Origin: Bin55 sp009840545
Lineage (GTDB): Bacteria > Pseudomonadota > Gammaproteobacteria > Pseudomonadales > Azotimanducaceae
NCBI GenBank assembly: GCA_965208815.1
Contig: OZ242357.1
Coordinates: 1-64,000, forward strand
Direction: 5' to 3'
DNA: 64,000 bases
The position numbers and the translations under genes were made by a program. The notes beneath the pieces were generated by a model that saw only the letters and a program-made list of their open reading frames with translations, was not told the DNA's origin and did no database searches. This document shows positions 23,860 through 36,835 of the stretch, piece after piece. How positions within the stretch are numbered: position 1 is the stretch's first letter; the number at the start of each line of letters is the position of its first letter.

Positions 23860-25233
23860 CTAACGATTGACGAGAGAAGGCCTCGCCTCGGGATACTCGG
23901 ACCTGAGCGCATTCATTCGATCGAAGAGCTCATCGGCGTGTGCTTGGAATCGTTCGATTTCGTCCTCCGACAGAGGCTTCCCTTCTGGCAGATGAATTGT
24001 CGCGGGGTCTTGATGCTCTCCGTTAACCAGAAACTCATAGTGCAAGTGTGGACCAGTTGCATGACCGGTCATGCCTACGCTGCCGATACGTTGACCTTGT
24101 TTTACCGTGGCCCCTTTCTTGATGGCGGGATCGATCTTGAAGAGGTGCAAGTACTTCGTCTTATAGACTCGGTCGTGTTCAAGGAAAACATAGTTCCCAT
24201 TTGCGCTGGTGTAGCCAAATTTTGACACAACTCCGTCACCGGTGGCGTAGACAGGCGTACCAGTGGGGGCTGCATAGTCAATTCCAAGATGCGGCTTCAC
24301 GACTTTATGTATGGGATGCAAACGCTTAAGATTGAAACCGTCTGAGATCCGCGTGTATTCAACGGGTGTACGTAAGAATCTCTTCCTTGCCGCGTATCCT
24401 TCTCGAGTGAAGTACCCCTTGAATATTCCCTCGTCTTCATATCGAACCAAGTTGTATGGCCGATTGCCGCTCGTAAACTGCAATGCGATGATCTCGCCGT
24501 CTTCGTAGTACTCACCGTCTACAAATCTTTCGTAGTAGAGAATCTGGAATGAGTCACCGGGATGGATATCGTGATAGAAGTCGATGTCCCATTGCAGCAG
24601 TTTGGGGATTCTCCAAAGAGTCTTTTCCTGTCGTATTCCTGCTGCAAGTCCGGCACTAATTACAGAGTCACCACGTTGGATCGTGACCCAGCGATAGGTT
24701 TCGTTTGAAACCACCTTGCGAGTTCTTGATTCGAACGTCATCGCGTCGCCAGTCCTTGTGAAGGAATAGTCAACAAGATCCTCGGGAGAGTATTCGAAGT
24801 ACTCAAGTGAACCGGAGTCATCAAGTCTGTACTCCAAGTTCCTACCTGCACGAAGTGACAAAGACTTCCAATAGCGGGGACTTGCTTCTTGGATGGCGGT
24901 CAGGTCCGCGCGATCAATGTCTAGTCGATCAAAGATAGCGGACAACGTGTCGCCGTTTTTAATCTTTACGCTAGTTGTTTCTTGTGCAAAGGTGTCTTTT
25001 TGCGTATCAATTGCATCGAGACGATTCGCTAGTCCTTCCATCAAAGGTGAATTCTCAAAATACGTATCCACAGTACCCCGAGCCGTCGAGGAACTGGAGA
25101 ATTCGTCGTCAAAGGTGAAGACCTCCTCGACGTTGAGAGCGGCAGGTCTGTCCGTGAACAGGACAACGCAACCAATCAGTCCGGCAATTAGTAGCGAACA
25201 GGTGAACAAGTGTTTGATGGGGAGTTTATGCAT
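23860..25233 (-). CDS. M23-family murein endopeptidase (MepM-like)
   Basis: Periplasmic, membrane-anchored peptidoglycan hydrolase, 457 residues. A single N-terminal hydrophobic segment (LFTCSLLIAGLIGCVVLF) anchors it; a LysM/OapA-like segment (VKIKNGDTLSAIFDRLDI) follows; the C-terminal lytic M23 domain has HLGIDYAAPTGTPVYA (first zinc ligands), LEHDRVYKTKYLHL and the HLHYEF motif. The architecture matches E. coli MepM and the Pseudomonas protein encoded between anmK and tyrS. Divergent from tyrS. Confidence 0.94.
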   Translation of the reverse strand: MHKLPIKHLFTCSLLIAGLIGCVVLFTDRPAALNVEEVFTFDDEFSSSSTARGTVDTYFENSPLMEGLANRLDAIDTQKDTFAQETTSVKIKNGDTLSAIFDRLDIDRADLTAIQEASPRYWKSLSLRAGRNLEYRLDDSGSLEYFEYSPEDLVDYSFTRTGDAMTFESRTRKVVSNETYRWVTIQRGDSVISAGLAAGIRQEKTLWRIPKLLQWDIDFYHDIHPGDSFQILYYERFVDGEYYEDGEIIALQFTSGNRPYNLVRYEDEGIFKGYFTREGYAARKRFLRTPVEYTRISDGFNLKRLHPIHKVVKPHLGIDYAAPTGTPVYATGDGVVSKFGYTSANGNYVFLEHDRVYKTKYLHLFKIDPAIKKGATVKQGQRIGSVGMTGHATGPHLHYEFLVNGEHQDPATIHLPEGKPLSEDEIERFQAHADELFDRMNALRSEYPEARPSLVNR

Positions 25234-25736
25234 TGTCTAAGCCGATGTAAGGCGACAGCCTCCTGCTGTAATACCAAGATTCGACATCCAAGAAGGTAGC
25301 TCGCAGAGCACAGAGCATCTGAAAGTCCTGCCCAATCCATGCCTTCCCTCACGCAATCGGGCGAAAAGAAAGTACACAAGTGCGGAATTATACGCAGGTA
25401 TTCACAGTTCTCCACTAAATTGATGAATTTCAGCAATGGAATCCGTTCTTGTACGAATAGTCGATTCACCCTACATTCGACTACGCATGGATGCTGCGAA
25501 TTCTTGCATGTACCCTTCACTCCGTCTGTGTAACTACTGGTGAAATTTCAACGGACTTTGCGAAACTTTTCGGTCCAATCTGTCATGATGTATTTTTTGG
25601 GTGTGAACAACGAGGTTAACGTACGCAGGAACGGCTTTGCTACTTTGATGTTTGTGTCGTGCAAGTCGAACTTTTGCTTAGAATTTCTGCGCAAACTCCG
25701 AAATTTTCCGGGAGCACACGCTAACGGAATTAACCC
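25234..25736. other. Divergent intergenic region between M23 peptidase and tyrS
   Basis: About 500 nt. Short open frames occur on both strands, but none shows a ribosome site or family features. It should hold the promoters of both flanking genes; I could not pick a convincing -10/-35 pair. Confidence 0.5.
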
Positions 25737-27017
25737 ATGACTTCGATTCTCAAAGATCTTCAAGAACGAAAAGTTCTCGCTCAAGTGTCCGATCAAGAGG
25801 CATTGCAGCAGCATTTGAAATCCAAAGGGCGTGTTGTGTATGCAGGATTTGATCCCTCTGCACCCAGTCTGCATGTTGGAAACTTGGTTCCATTGCTAAC
25901 CCTTCGCCGATTTCAGTTGGCAGGACATAAGCCAATAGCGCTTGTGGGAGGAGCTACTGGTCTGATTGGTGACCCCTCAGGTCGAGAAACTGAACGTCAC
26001 CTCACCGACAACTCGATCGTCGAAGAATGGGTGCAAAAAATCGCCGGACAACTTTCGCAGTATTTGGACGACTCGGGTGATTGTGCAGCTCAAGTTGTCA
26101 ACAACACGGAGTGGACCGAACCTCTTGGACTCATAAGTTTTTTGCGAGACATTGGCAAACACTTCTCTGTCAACGCCATGATTCAGCGGGACAGCGTGAA
26201 GTTACGGTTGGATCGCGCAGGCAGCGGTATTTCCTTTACGGAATTCGCTTACATGCTGCTGCAGGCGAACGATTATCTGGAATTAGCTCGACGCTACGAC
26301 TGCACAATGCAATTAGGAGGATCGGACCAATGGGGCAACATTGTCAGCGGAATTGACCTTGTTCGGCGGATTCTAGAACGTCAGGTTTTCGCATTGACCT
26401 TCAATTTGTTGACGAAAAGCGATGGCACGAAGTATGGAAAGACTTCTTCGGGTGCAGTTTGGTTGGACGCCAAGCTAACCTCGCCCTATAGCTTCTATCA
26501 GTATTGGTTGAATGTAGCTGATTCCGAGGCGGGTCAATTGTTGAACACTTTCACGCTTCTCTCTCGTGAAGAACGTGAGGGGTTACTGGAATCAACATCG
26601 AACAATCCACAAGAACGAAAAGCACAGGTAGCTCTTGCCAGAAGTTTGACGAAGTGGATTCATGGAGAAGAGGAACTGCGCTCTGCTGAAAGCATCACGC
26701 AATCGTTGTTTCACGGAAACATCGAGAATCTTGCAATGAACGAGATAGAGCAATTGTGGCAAGACGGTTTGGACCGCCTTGAAGTTATCGAATCTACTCC
26801 ACTAGCGGTTGCGGTGAGCGACTCAGGTTTGGCTCCATCTCGAAGTGCTGCACGTCGCCTCATACGAAGCCGCGGTATTACACTGAATGGCGAACGCATT
26901 GCTGATGAAGACGCGGTAATATCGCGTTCGCAGGCACTATTTGGCCAATTTCATTTGATTCGTCGAGGTCGTAAGGCCTGGTGTGTGGCTCGTCATATTG
27001 ATGTAAAGGCAAATTAA
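25737..27017 (+). CDS. tyrS: Tyrosyl-tRNA synthetase
   Basis: Class I tRNA synthetase charging tRNA-Tyr; 426 residues. Motifs: GFDPSAPSLHVGNL (HIGH equivalent at 46-49), LGGSDQWGNIVSGIDL (tyrosine and tRNA contacts), and KSDGTKYGKTSSGAVWLD (KMSKS equivalent). The C-terminal S4 domain (APSRSAARRLIRSRGITLNGERI) is present, so this is the long TyrS type found in E. coli. It lies about 340 nt upstream of the rRNA operon, as in Pseudomonas. Confidence 0.98.
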   Translation: MTSILKDLQERKVLAQVSDQEALQQHLKSKGRVVYAGFDPSAPSLHVGNLVPLLTLRRFQLAGHKPIALVGGATGLIGDPSGRETERHLTDNSIVEEWVQKIAGQLSQYLDDSGDCAAQVVNNTEWTEPLGLISFLRDIGKHFSVNAMIQRDSVKLRLDRAGSGISFTEFAYMLLQANDYLELARRYDCTMQLGGSDQWGNIVSGIDLVRRILERQVFALTFNLLTKSDGTKYGKTSSGAVWLDAKLTSPYSFYQYWLNVADSEAGQLLNTFTLLSREEREGLLESTSNNPQERKAQVALARSLTKWIHGEEELRSAESITQSLFHGNIENLAMNEIEQLWQDGLDRLEVIESTPLAVAVSDSGLAPSRSAARRLIRSRGITLNGERIADEDAVISRSQALFGQFHLIRRGRKAWCVARHIDVKAN

Positions 27018-27132
27018 GGTTTTCTACTTACTAATTGGCTTGCTAGCCTATGGTTTGGAAGTCAAGCGTCGCATATTAAGCCGTTCGAAAGAACGCGTAA
27101 TGGGACTCTGCAAACTTTTTCACTTATTGCGG

Positions 27133-27160
27133 TTGTAATTTGCCAATCTATTCCTATAAT
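27133..27160 (+). promoter_or_regulatory. Likely rRNA operon promoter
   Basis: TTGTAA, a 16-nt spacer and a consensus TATAAT at 27155-27160 lie about 190 nt before the 16S start. The 16-nt spacing and AT-rich upstream flank fit rRNA P1-type promoters. It is the only consensus -10 in this gap. Confidence 0.6.
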
Positions 27161-27232
27161 CACTCTCCCTTTGCCGAAATTCGGCTATGAGAGTGTGCGG
27201 TTTCGTGTACTTTCTATGGCGTTGATCGGCAC

Positions 27233-27245
27233 GATCTTTAAGAAC
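27233..27245 (+). promoter_or_regulatory. boxA-like antitermination site in the rRNA leader
   Basis: GATCTTTAAGAAC resembles the boxA core (TGCTCTTTAACA) that recruits Nus factors. It lies between the promoter and 16S, where boxA is expected. A better match occurs in the 16S-23S spacer. Confidence 0.45.
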
Positions 27246-27353
27246 AGAACAAGCCATTCGTGTGGGCGCTTGAAATCGAGTTGGAGCCACGAGCAGACCA
27301 AATCATTTTCGCGTCGTGCACTTTTGTGTGCGTACGCGGGAAACAGTACTTTG

Positions 27354-28887
<1,534 letters not shown>

Positions 28888-29073
28888 ACCTTACTTGATT
28901 GGAATTCGGCAGCGAGCTGTCTAGTACGGCGATCGCACGAAGAACCAATCCATTGCTCGAACTTCGGCGCGAGTTCGACTTGCACCTTGAGTGCGAGAAG
29001 GCATAGGGGCTTAAATGCCCCGACTGCTTTGCGTCCACACGAATGGCTTGTTTCGTATTCGGTACGCCGTACT

Positions 29074-29150
29074 GGGTTTGTAGCTCAGTAGGTTAGAGCG
29101 CGCCCCTGATAAGGGCGAGGTCGGTGGTTCAAATCCACCCAGACCCACCA
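29074..29150 (+). tRNA. tRNA-Ile (GAT)
   Basis: A 77-nt cloverleaf from GGGTTTGTAGCTCAG to CCACCA with anticodon loop CTGATAA (anticodon GAT). CCA is encoded. It lies in the 16S-23S spacer, the standard place. Confidence 0.97.
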
Positions 29151-29177
29151 AGGCGCCGGTGCCAGCGCTTAAATTTT

Positions 29178-29253
29178 GGGGCCGTAGCTCAGCTGGGAGA
29201 GCGACTGCCTTGCACGCAGTAGGTCAGGAGTTCGATCCTCCTCGGCTCCACCA
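29178..29253 (+). tRNA. tRNA-Ala (TGC)
   Basis: A 76-nt cloverleaf from GGGGCCGTAGCTCAGCTGGG to CACCA with anticodon loop TTGCACG (anticodon TGC). CCA is encoded. It follows tRNA-Ile by 27 nt. Confidence 0.97.
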
Positions 29254-29311
29254 GAATCTTCTTCTCGAAACTTCGGCACCACGAGAAGAACCGTATCGAA
29301 GGAAGATCAAC

Positions 29312-29328
29312 GTTCTTTAGAAATTTGG
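29312..29328 (+). promoter_or_regulatory. boxA antitermination site in the 16S-23S spacer
   Basis: GTTCTTTAGAAATTTGG closely resembles spacer boxA sites (TGTTCTTTAACAATTTGG). It lies between tRNA-Ala and 23S. Confidence 0.65.
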
Positions 29329-29470
29329 AATAATCAAGAATCACCGCATACAAGCGAAAACGCGTCGGCGTCTAACGACGAGAGACGCGTCCGATCCGTG
29401 CGAACGGATCGGTTGGTATATTGGCGAATGTTCGAAAACGTATAAGCGGAGGCGACTCTGTCGACCGTCC

Positions 29471-32422
<2,952 letters not shown>

Positions 32423-32526
32423 GGACGAGCGACTGCGTGAATCATGCGCGGTCGACCAATGTACGACGCTTGAGTGGTAGATTCTTGAATTCCAGGTGAA
32501 TTGGTGCTTCTTTGCGCCAAGCAAGT

Positions 32527-32646
32527 TTGCCTGACGATCATAGCGAGTTGGTACCACCTGAATCCATTTCGAACTCAGAAGTGAAACGGCTCTGCGCCGA
32601 TGGTAGTGTGGGGTTTCCCCACGTGAGAGTAGGACGTTGTCAGGCA
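32527..32646 (+). rRNA. 5S ribosomal RNA
   Basis: About 120 nt, from TTGCCTGACGATCATAGCG to GTTGTCAGGCA, the ends pairing as helix I. The central CGAACTCAGAAGTGAAACG and GCGCCGATGGTAGTGTGGGG are standard. Confidence 0.96.
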
Positions 32647-32655
32647 TTTAGTCCA

Positions 32656-32686
32656 GCCCCTTGCGATCCCTCGCAAGGGGCTTTTT
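32656..32686 (+). terminator. rRNA operon terminator
   Basis: An 11-bp perfect stem, GCCCCTTGCGA with TCGCAAGGGGC, a TCCC loop and a TTTTT tail, 10 nt after 5S. Confidence 0.93.
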
Positions 32687-33610
32687 GCACTGATGGCTCT
32701 ATATAACCTATATAAATAGTAGGGTTTATGTCTTTTAGCCCGATTGCCCGTAAACAGTGATGAATGGGGATCCTCGCCATTGGGTACTCTTTCTCGTCAC
32801 CGCCGATCGTTCTTCCTAACTACTTCACCCAGTTCGGCTCTCTCGTAGAGAGTTAGTCTCGGTTCTAAGCTCGAAGTCGGCTTCGACTTCTCTTATATCT
32901 TCTATTCCACTCTTGTTAAAGACACGCAACGGCATGTCACCGCCATGCGATTTTGCGCGAGTCCTCAACTATGTGGCCAATCGAAACGGCGGCATGTATT
33001 GTTCCGTTGTAGCCATTTTCAATCAGAACTAACTCATGGTTGCTCTTGGCGTCCATGTTTGCGAACTCGGCATCGAACACCTGGTGCCTCTTGTGCGTGG
33101 CTAGCTTGAAGTCCACAGCAACTTCAAAAACCCCTCGAACACAGCATGCAGAGGCAAAGGCAATCCAGTTACGCATTCGCAGGAAAGTGTTCTGTTTGAG
33201 TTTCGCTTGAATCAATTGGTTGTATATCGAACACACGAATTTGGTATCTATCCAATCGTATTCCTCAAGTTGTTTCCATCCAAGGCCACACGGTGGGTGT
33301 AGTGCATTTCAAGGTTTAGACGACTCCGATTGAATGAAATTGTGGCGGAAATTCTGTCTTTTCTGGCGTTTTCAAAGAAAAATGTGCAAAATGGAGCGAT
33401 TGGATCAGAGCGCATAGCAGACTTCCCACGAAGTCTAAGAGGACAACAACTGTCCAGAGATAGCAATCCGTCGGATTGGACATTCATCGCAACGAGACGC
33501 TTCGCGTTCTTCGGTTTTGGCACTTTAGCAGGTTGCTCAAGTGCATTGTTTGAGCACGATCTCTGATTCCGACTTTTAACTCCGGTGACTTTCAAGGAGG
33601 CACCCACTCA
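32687..33610. other. Intergenic region upstream of the thioredoxin-like lipoprotein
   Basis: About 920 nt. Frames of 60-120 codons occur on both strands, overlap each other and have no ribosome site or recognisable family; I treat them as non-coding. A perfect 7-bp stem, TGCTCAA at 33534-33540 and TTGAGCA at 33550-33556, lies 55 nt before the lipoprotein start and may affect its expression. Confidence 0.5.
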
Positions 33611-35578
33611 ATGAGGAAACTATTTACATTCATGGGCTTGCTAGGCGTTGTGGCTTTCTTGGCTGCATGTAGTACGGGTCCATCGTATACCTTCACGATC
33701 AACGGTGAGCTAATTGCGGTTGAACCTCCACCTGCGGAAGAAACAGAAGCGGATGCTGCTACCGATGAAACGGACGAAACTTCAGACGCAGCAGGGGAGG
33801 AAGTTGAAGAACCTGTGGACTGGTCCACTGCAACTGTCTCCGTTACTCATGAGGTAGAAGGCGAGAATGGTGAGACCGAAACCGCTGTGCTGGCATCTAC
33901 CGACCTTGTCGATGGCAAGTTCGAAGTCACAGGGCAAATCGAGAAAGCCACCGAAGTGACAATTACTGCAAGCGTCGGTGAAGAGGAACTTGCTGCGACT
34001 GCATTGCTTGTACCAAATGGAGCGGCGATCTCCATGGTGCTGGTGGATGACATGAATGAATATCCACGGGACTCGCTGTATGTGTTGGGTGAGTCTCGTC
34101 AGAGTCAAGATCCATCGCAAAAATTCTCGATTAGTGGAGACCTGAGCGATCTGGAAAAGGACGTGAGCATGTACGAATTTGGGGCATTCGGGCGAATACT
34201 CAAGGACGGAGAGATGGTCAGTGCGTCGCTTGGTTCGGTCATGCTGAAGGACGGAAAGTTCTTGCTTGAAGCGGATGCTGCCGGTGCTCAGATTGTGTCG
34301 GTCTATCTATCCTCCCCTTATACCCAAGATTTCTCTGAGTATGTGTTCGCAAGTACACAAATCATTGCAGAGCCAAATGCCAATTTCGAAGTGAAATTGC
34401 ATGCAACGGATGTTCTTTCCGTTACTTCAGGAGTAGGCAAACACGCCGAGCTAATCGAGAGCTGGGAACAATCTGATGAATATCAATCAAAGTTTGATGC
34501 TTACGAAGCGTCATACGTTGCTTACAAGGCTGAACAGGAAGCCAAGCGAGAGGCAGCCAAGCAGGAAGCCGAGGCAGCTGCAGCGAGCGAAGAAGTTCCC
34601 GGAACAGAAGCGGAAGCCGTTCAAGAGACTGAGACCGAAACTGATACCGAAACAGACACCGCAATTGTGGAAGAAACCGAGGAGGAGTCCAGTGCGCCTC
34701 AAGTGGCAGGGATGGAACCCGCGGAAGGTTGTGAGCATGTTGTTATCGATCAGACTCATCGTCCCATGTCCGCAATGTTCGCGTCGGACGAACCGAGTGA
34801 CGATGATCCAGAGTACGTAGTGCTGCGCAGGGAATTGACACAAATTCGAGAAGCGGCGACGCAGAACTTTCTGAACGACTGGGACAATCCAATCAACGTC
34901 TTGTTGACAATGGAATTGGGTGCAATCCCATCGTACGATGAAAACCGAGAAGACGCTTTCCCGATTTACGACAAGCTGGCAGAACTACTTGACCCTGAAA
35001 TAGTTGCACAACGCGTGACTCCGGCCCGCGACAGACTTGTCGCTGTGATCGAGAGAGAAGAAAACGACAGCACGCTTCTTCAAGGCCAAAAAGTACCGGA
35101 ATTTACACTTGCAAATGCTGAAGGCGAAGATGTCGTGCTCTACGACGTTCTCGCGGAACGACAGGTTACACTCATCGACTTTTGGGCATCCTGGTGCGGT
35201 CCATGCATCGCATCGTTTCCAGAACTGAAGAGGTTGTACGCTGCCTATAAAGTTCATGGCTTCGAGATTATCGGCGTATCCATCGATGACAACTACGAAG
35301 ACTGGAACAATGCTGCAATCGAGCAGGAATTGCCTTGGATTGACGTGGGCGAGCTCAAGGACTGGGAAGGACCGGTGGCGGTTTCGTACGGCGTAGGATT
35401 CATCCCTAAAGCCTTCTTGGTTGATCCGAACGGATGTGTATTGAAGAAAAACGTTCGTACGGACATGTTAGAGGAAGCACTTGTTCAACGCTTCGGTGAG
35501 ATCCCCGAAGTTGAAGCCGATGCAGCCGAGACAGATTCCGACACCGTCGATTCTGGCACAGACGAAATGGGTGGCTAG
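33611..35578 (+). CDS. TlpA/thioredoxin-fold lipoprotein with DUF4369-like repeats (paralogue 1)
   Basis: Lipoprotein signal with lipobox LAAC (Cys20) and Ser at +2, which predicts outer-membrane sorting. Order: short strand TFTINGELIAV; acidic linker; two DUF4369-like beta segments, each with a VDGKFEVTGQI- or KDGKFLLEADA-type strand; SWEQSDEY motif; Lys/Glu coiled coil; acidic Glu/Thr repeat; helical region starting AEGCEHVVIDQ (Cys374); TlpA-type thioredoxin domain with FWASWCGPC (Cys529, Cys532) and cis-Pro-type FIPKAF; acidic tail ending DEMGG. Cys609 (NGCVLKK) is an extra cysteine. AAGGAGG precedes the ATG. The fold suggests disulfide reduction in the envelope; the substrate is unknown. 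The paralogue is at 46968. Confidence 0.9.
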   Translation: MRKLFTFMGLLGVVAFLAACSTGPSYTFTINGELIAVEPPPAEETEADAATDETDETSDAAGEEVEEPVDWSTATVSVTHEVEGENGETETAVLASTDLVDGKFEVTGQIEKATEVTITASVGEEELAATALLVPNGAAISMVLVDDMNEYPRDSLYVLGESRQSQDPSQKFSISGDLSDLEKDVSMYEFGAFGRILKDGEMVSASLGSVMLKDGKFLLEADAAGAQIVSVYLSSPYTQDFSEYVFASTQIIAEPNANFEVKLHATDVLSVTSGVGKHAELIESWEQSDEYQSKFDAYEASYVAYKAEQEAKREAAKQEAEAAAASEEVPGTEAEAVQETETETDTETDTAIVEETEEESSAPQVAGMEPAEGCEHVVIDQTHRPMSAMFASDEPSDDDPEYVVLRRELTQIREAATQNFLNDWDNPINVLLTMELGAIPSYDENREDAFPIYDKLAELLDPEIVAQRVTPARDRLVAVIEREENDSTLLQGQKVPEFTLANAEGEDVVLYDVLAERQVTLIDFWASWCGPCIASFPELKRLYAAYKVHGFEIIGVSIDDNYEDWNNAAIEQELPWIDVGELKDWEGPVAVSYGVGFIPKAFLVDPNGCVLKKNVRTDMLEEALVQRFGEIPEVEADAAETDSDTVDSGTDEMGG

Positions 35579-35636
35579 CGCAATACAACCCGGCTAACGT
35601 GCCCAGTAATGGGATGTGGGCCGGCAATTGCTGATT

Positions 35637-35671
35637 GATCGGGCGAATGTTCACATTCGCCCGATCTTTTT
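35637..35671 (+). terminator. Rho-independent terminator after paralogue 1
   Basis: A 13-bp perfect stem, GATCGGGCGAATG with CATTCGCCCGATC, a TTCA loop and a TTTTT tail. Confidence 0.93.
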
Positions 35672-36835
35672 GCAGGGTAGACAATAGCTCAAGTTAAGCC
35701 TGCCTACTAAGAATCAGAAGAGTAATGTGATTGAAACTATATCTATATATAGTAAGAATCTTGGGACTTCTTGTCGTAGTTGTGAAGCGTCATAGAGTGG
35801 TCGGTGATTCTTAGGACTTTGTGTTCCGCTTTGAGTACATGGCCGCAGAGACGGTGAAAGCGTTGCACGAATCGGAAGGCGAGGATTCAGCTGGAACAAC
35901 AACAAGAAGGGAAAACCAAGAGTCCGCTCCGCAGGGGTTCGATTTGACGAGAGCTTATGTTGTCGTAACCCATGGAAGCATTGGCGGGGTTAACAACGCA
36001 AAGGAGGTCCCTCAGGCAGGGGAACTTTTGATTGGGGGATAGATCGAATTGACCGGAACAATCAGCAAAGCCTGAACGAAGTAGAACATAGCTCTGTTTC
36101 TTGGAGCGTTGAGCAGAATTTCATCACCACCAGGTAAAGGCGCAAAGCCTTTCAAAACCTCAGATTGCCGAAATTAAGGACCTAATAAAAAGTAGAACAA
36201 ACATATTTGGGAGTGCCGCTACGGAATAGTTGTGTTCGGTAACCCAGGCTCGCAGCAGGGCTTCCGCTTGTTGCTTATTCAAGCCAAACCAGAGCGTTTG
36301 GTCCGCTCAGGTTAGAGTGACCTGCACTTCCATTGAAGTTATTCTTATGACCTACGTTCTCGATAGCGTCGGCGAGATTGCTTCGAAGACGCAACTGTCA
36401 TACTCAGCGGGATTACGGAAGTAAACCACCTCGTTTACTTCCTTGGTTCGCAGTCTTGAATCTGGCATCAGTGATGAACGGCAAGAAGCTTGCACCGTGA
36501 GTTAGTATTCTGTGAAAGTTCGTGGAGAAATGCGGACATCTGAAAGGAAGCTTCAAGTAATCGACACCTCAGCTACAAGAACACACAGTCGCATTAAAAA
36601 GGCGACTCACCGACAAAACCATTCAGCAATTCAGCCCAAAAAGGTTCCTGCAAAAGCTGCCTGACACTACACGAACTTTCTCCAAATTCTCTTGCTATTT
36701 TTTCCATTTTGTGACTATAATCAATTCGTGCGTTTTTGACATTTAGTTGAAACGCACTGCTCTGTCGAATTCAGAAATGGGTTCGCAGAGCTATATGGCG
36801 GATACTGATTAAGTACTTTAAGGGAGGAACATTCA
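35672..36835. other. Long intergenic region before the first TonB receptor
   Basis: About 1.16 kb with no gene I can support. Two small plus-strand frames (35821-36042, 36230-36424) lack ribosome sites and family features. It contains the receptor promoter near its right end. A hairpin AAAGGCGCAAAGCCTTT at 36133-36149 is the only notable structure. Confidence 0.5.
36691..36720 (+). promoter_or_regulatory. Candidate promoter of the first TonB receptor
   Basis: TTGCTA, an 18-nt spacer and TATAAT at 36715-36720 lie 115 nt before the GTG start. GGGAGG about 8-9 nt before the GTG is a strong ribosome site. Confidence 0.5.

Noticed and set aside
32937..33607. Three small frames (32937-33236 minus, 33248-33607 minus, 33330-33566 plus) before the thioredoxin-like gene
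   Set aside because: No ribosome sites, mutual overlap and no recognisable domains; composition looks random.
36133..36149. GGCGCAAAGCC inside a hairpin, similar to the GACGCAAAGCC core of c-di-GMP-I riboswitches
   Set aside because: The rest of the aptamer (CAAACC arm and the second receptor helix) is not visible, and it is 690 nt from the next gene. Only a covariance-model search could revive it.
35821..36424. Two small plus-strand frames in the gap before TonB receptor 1
   Set aside because: No ribosome site, no family and no coupling to neighbours.
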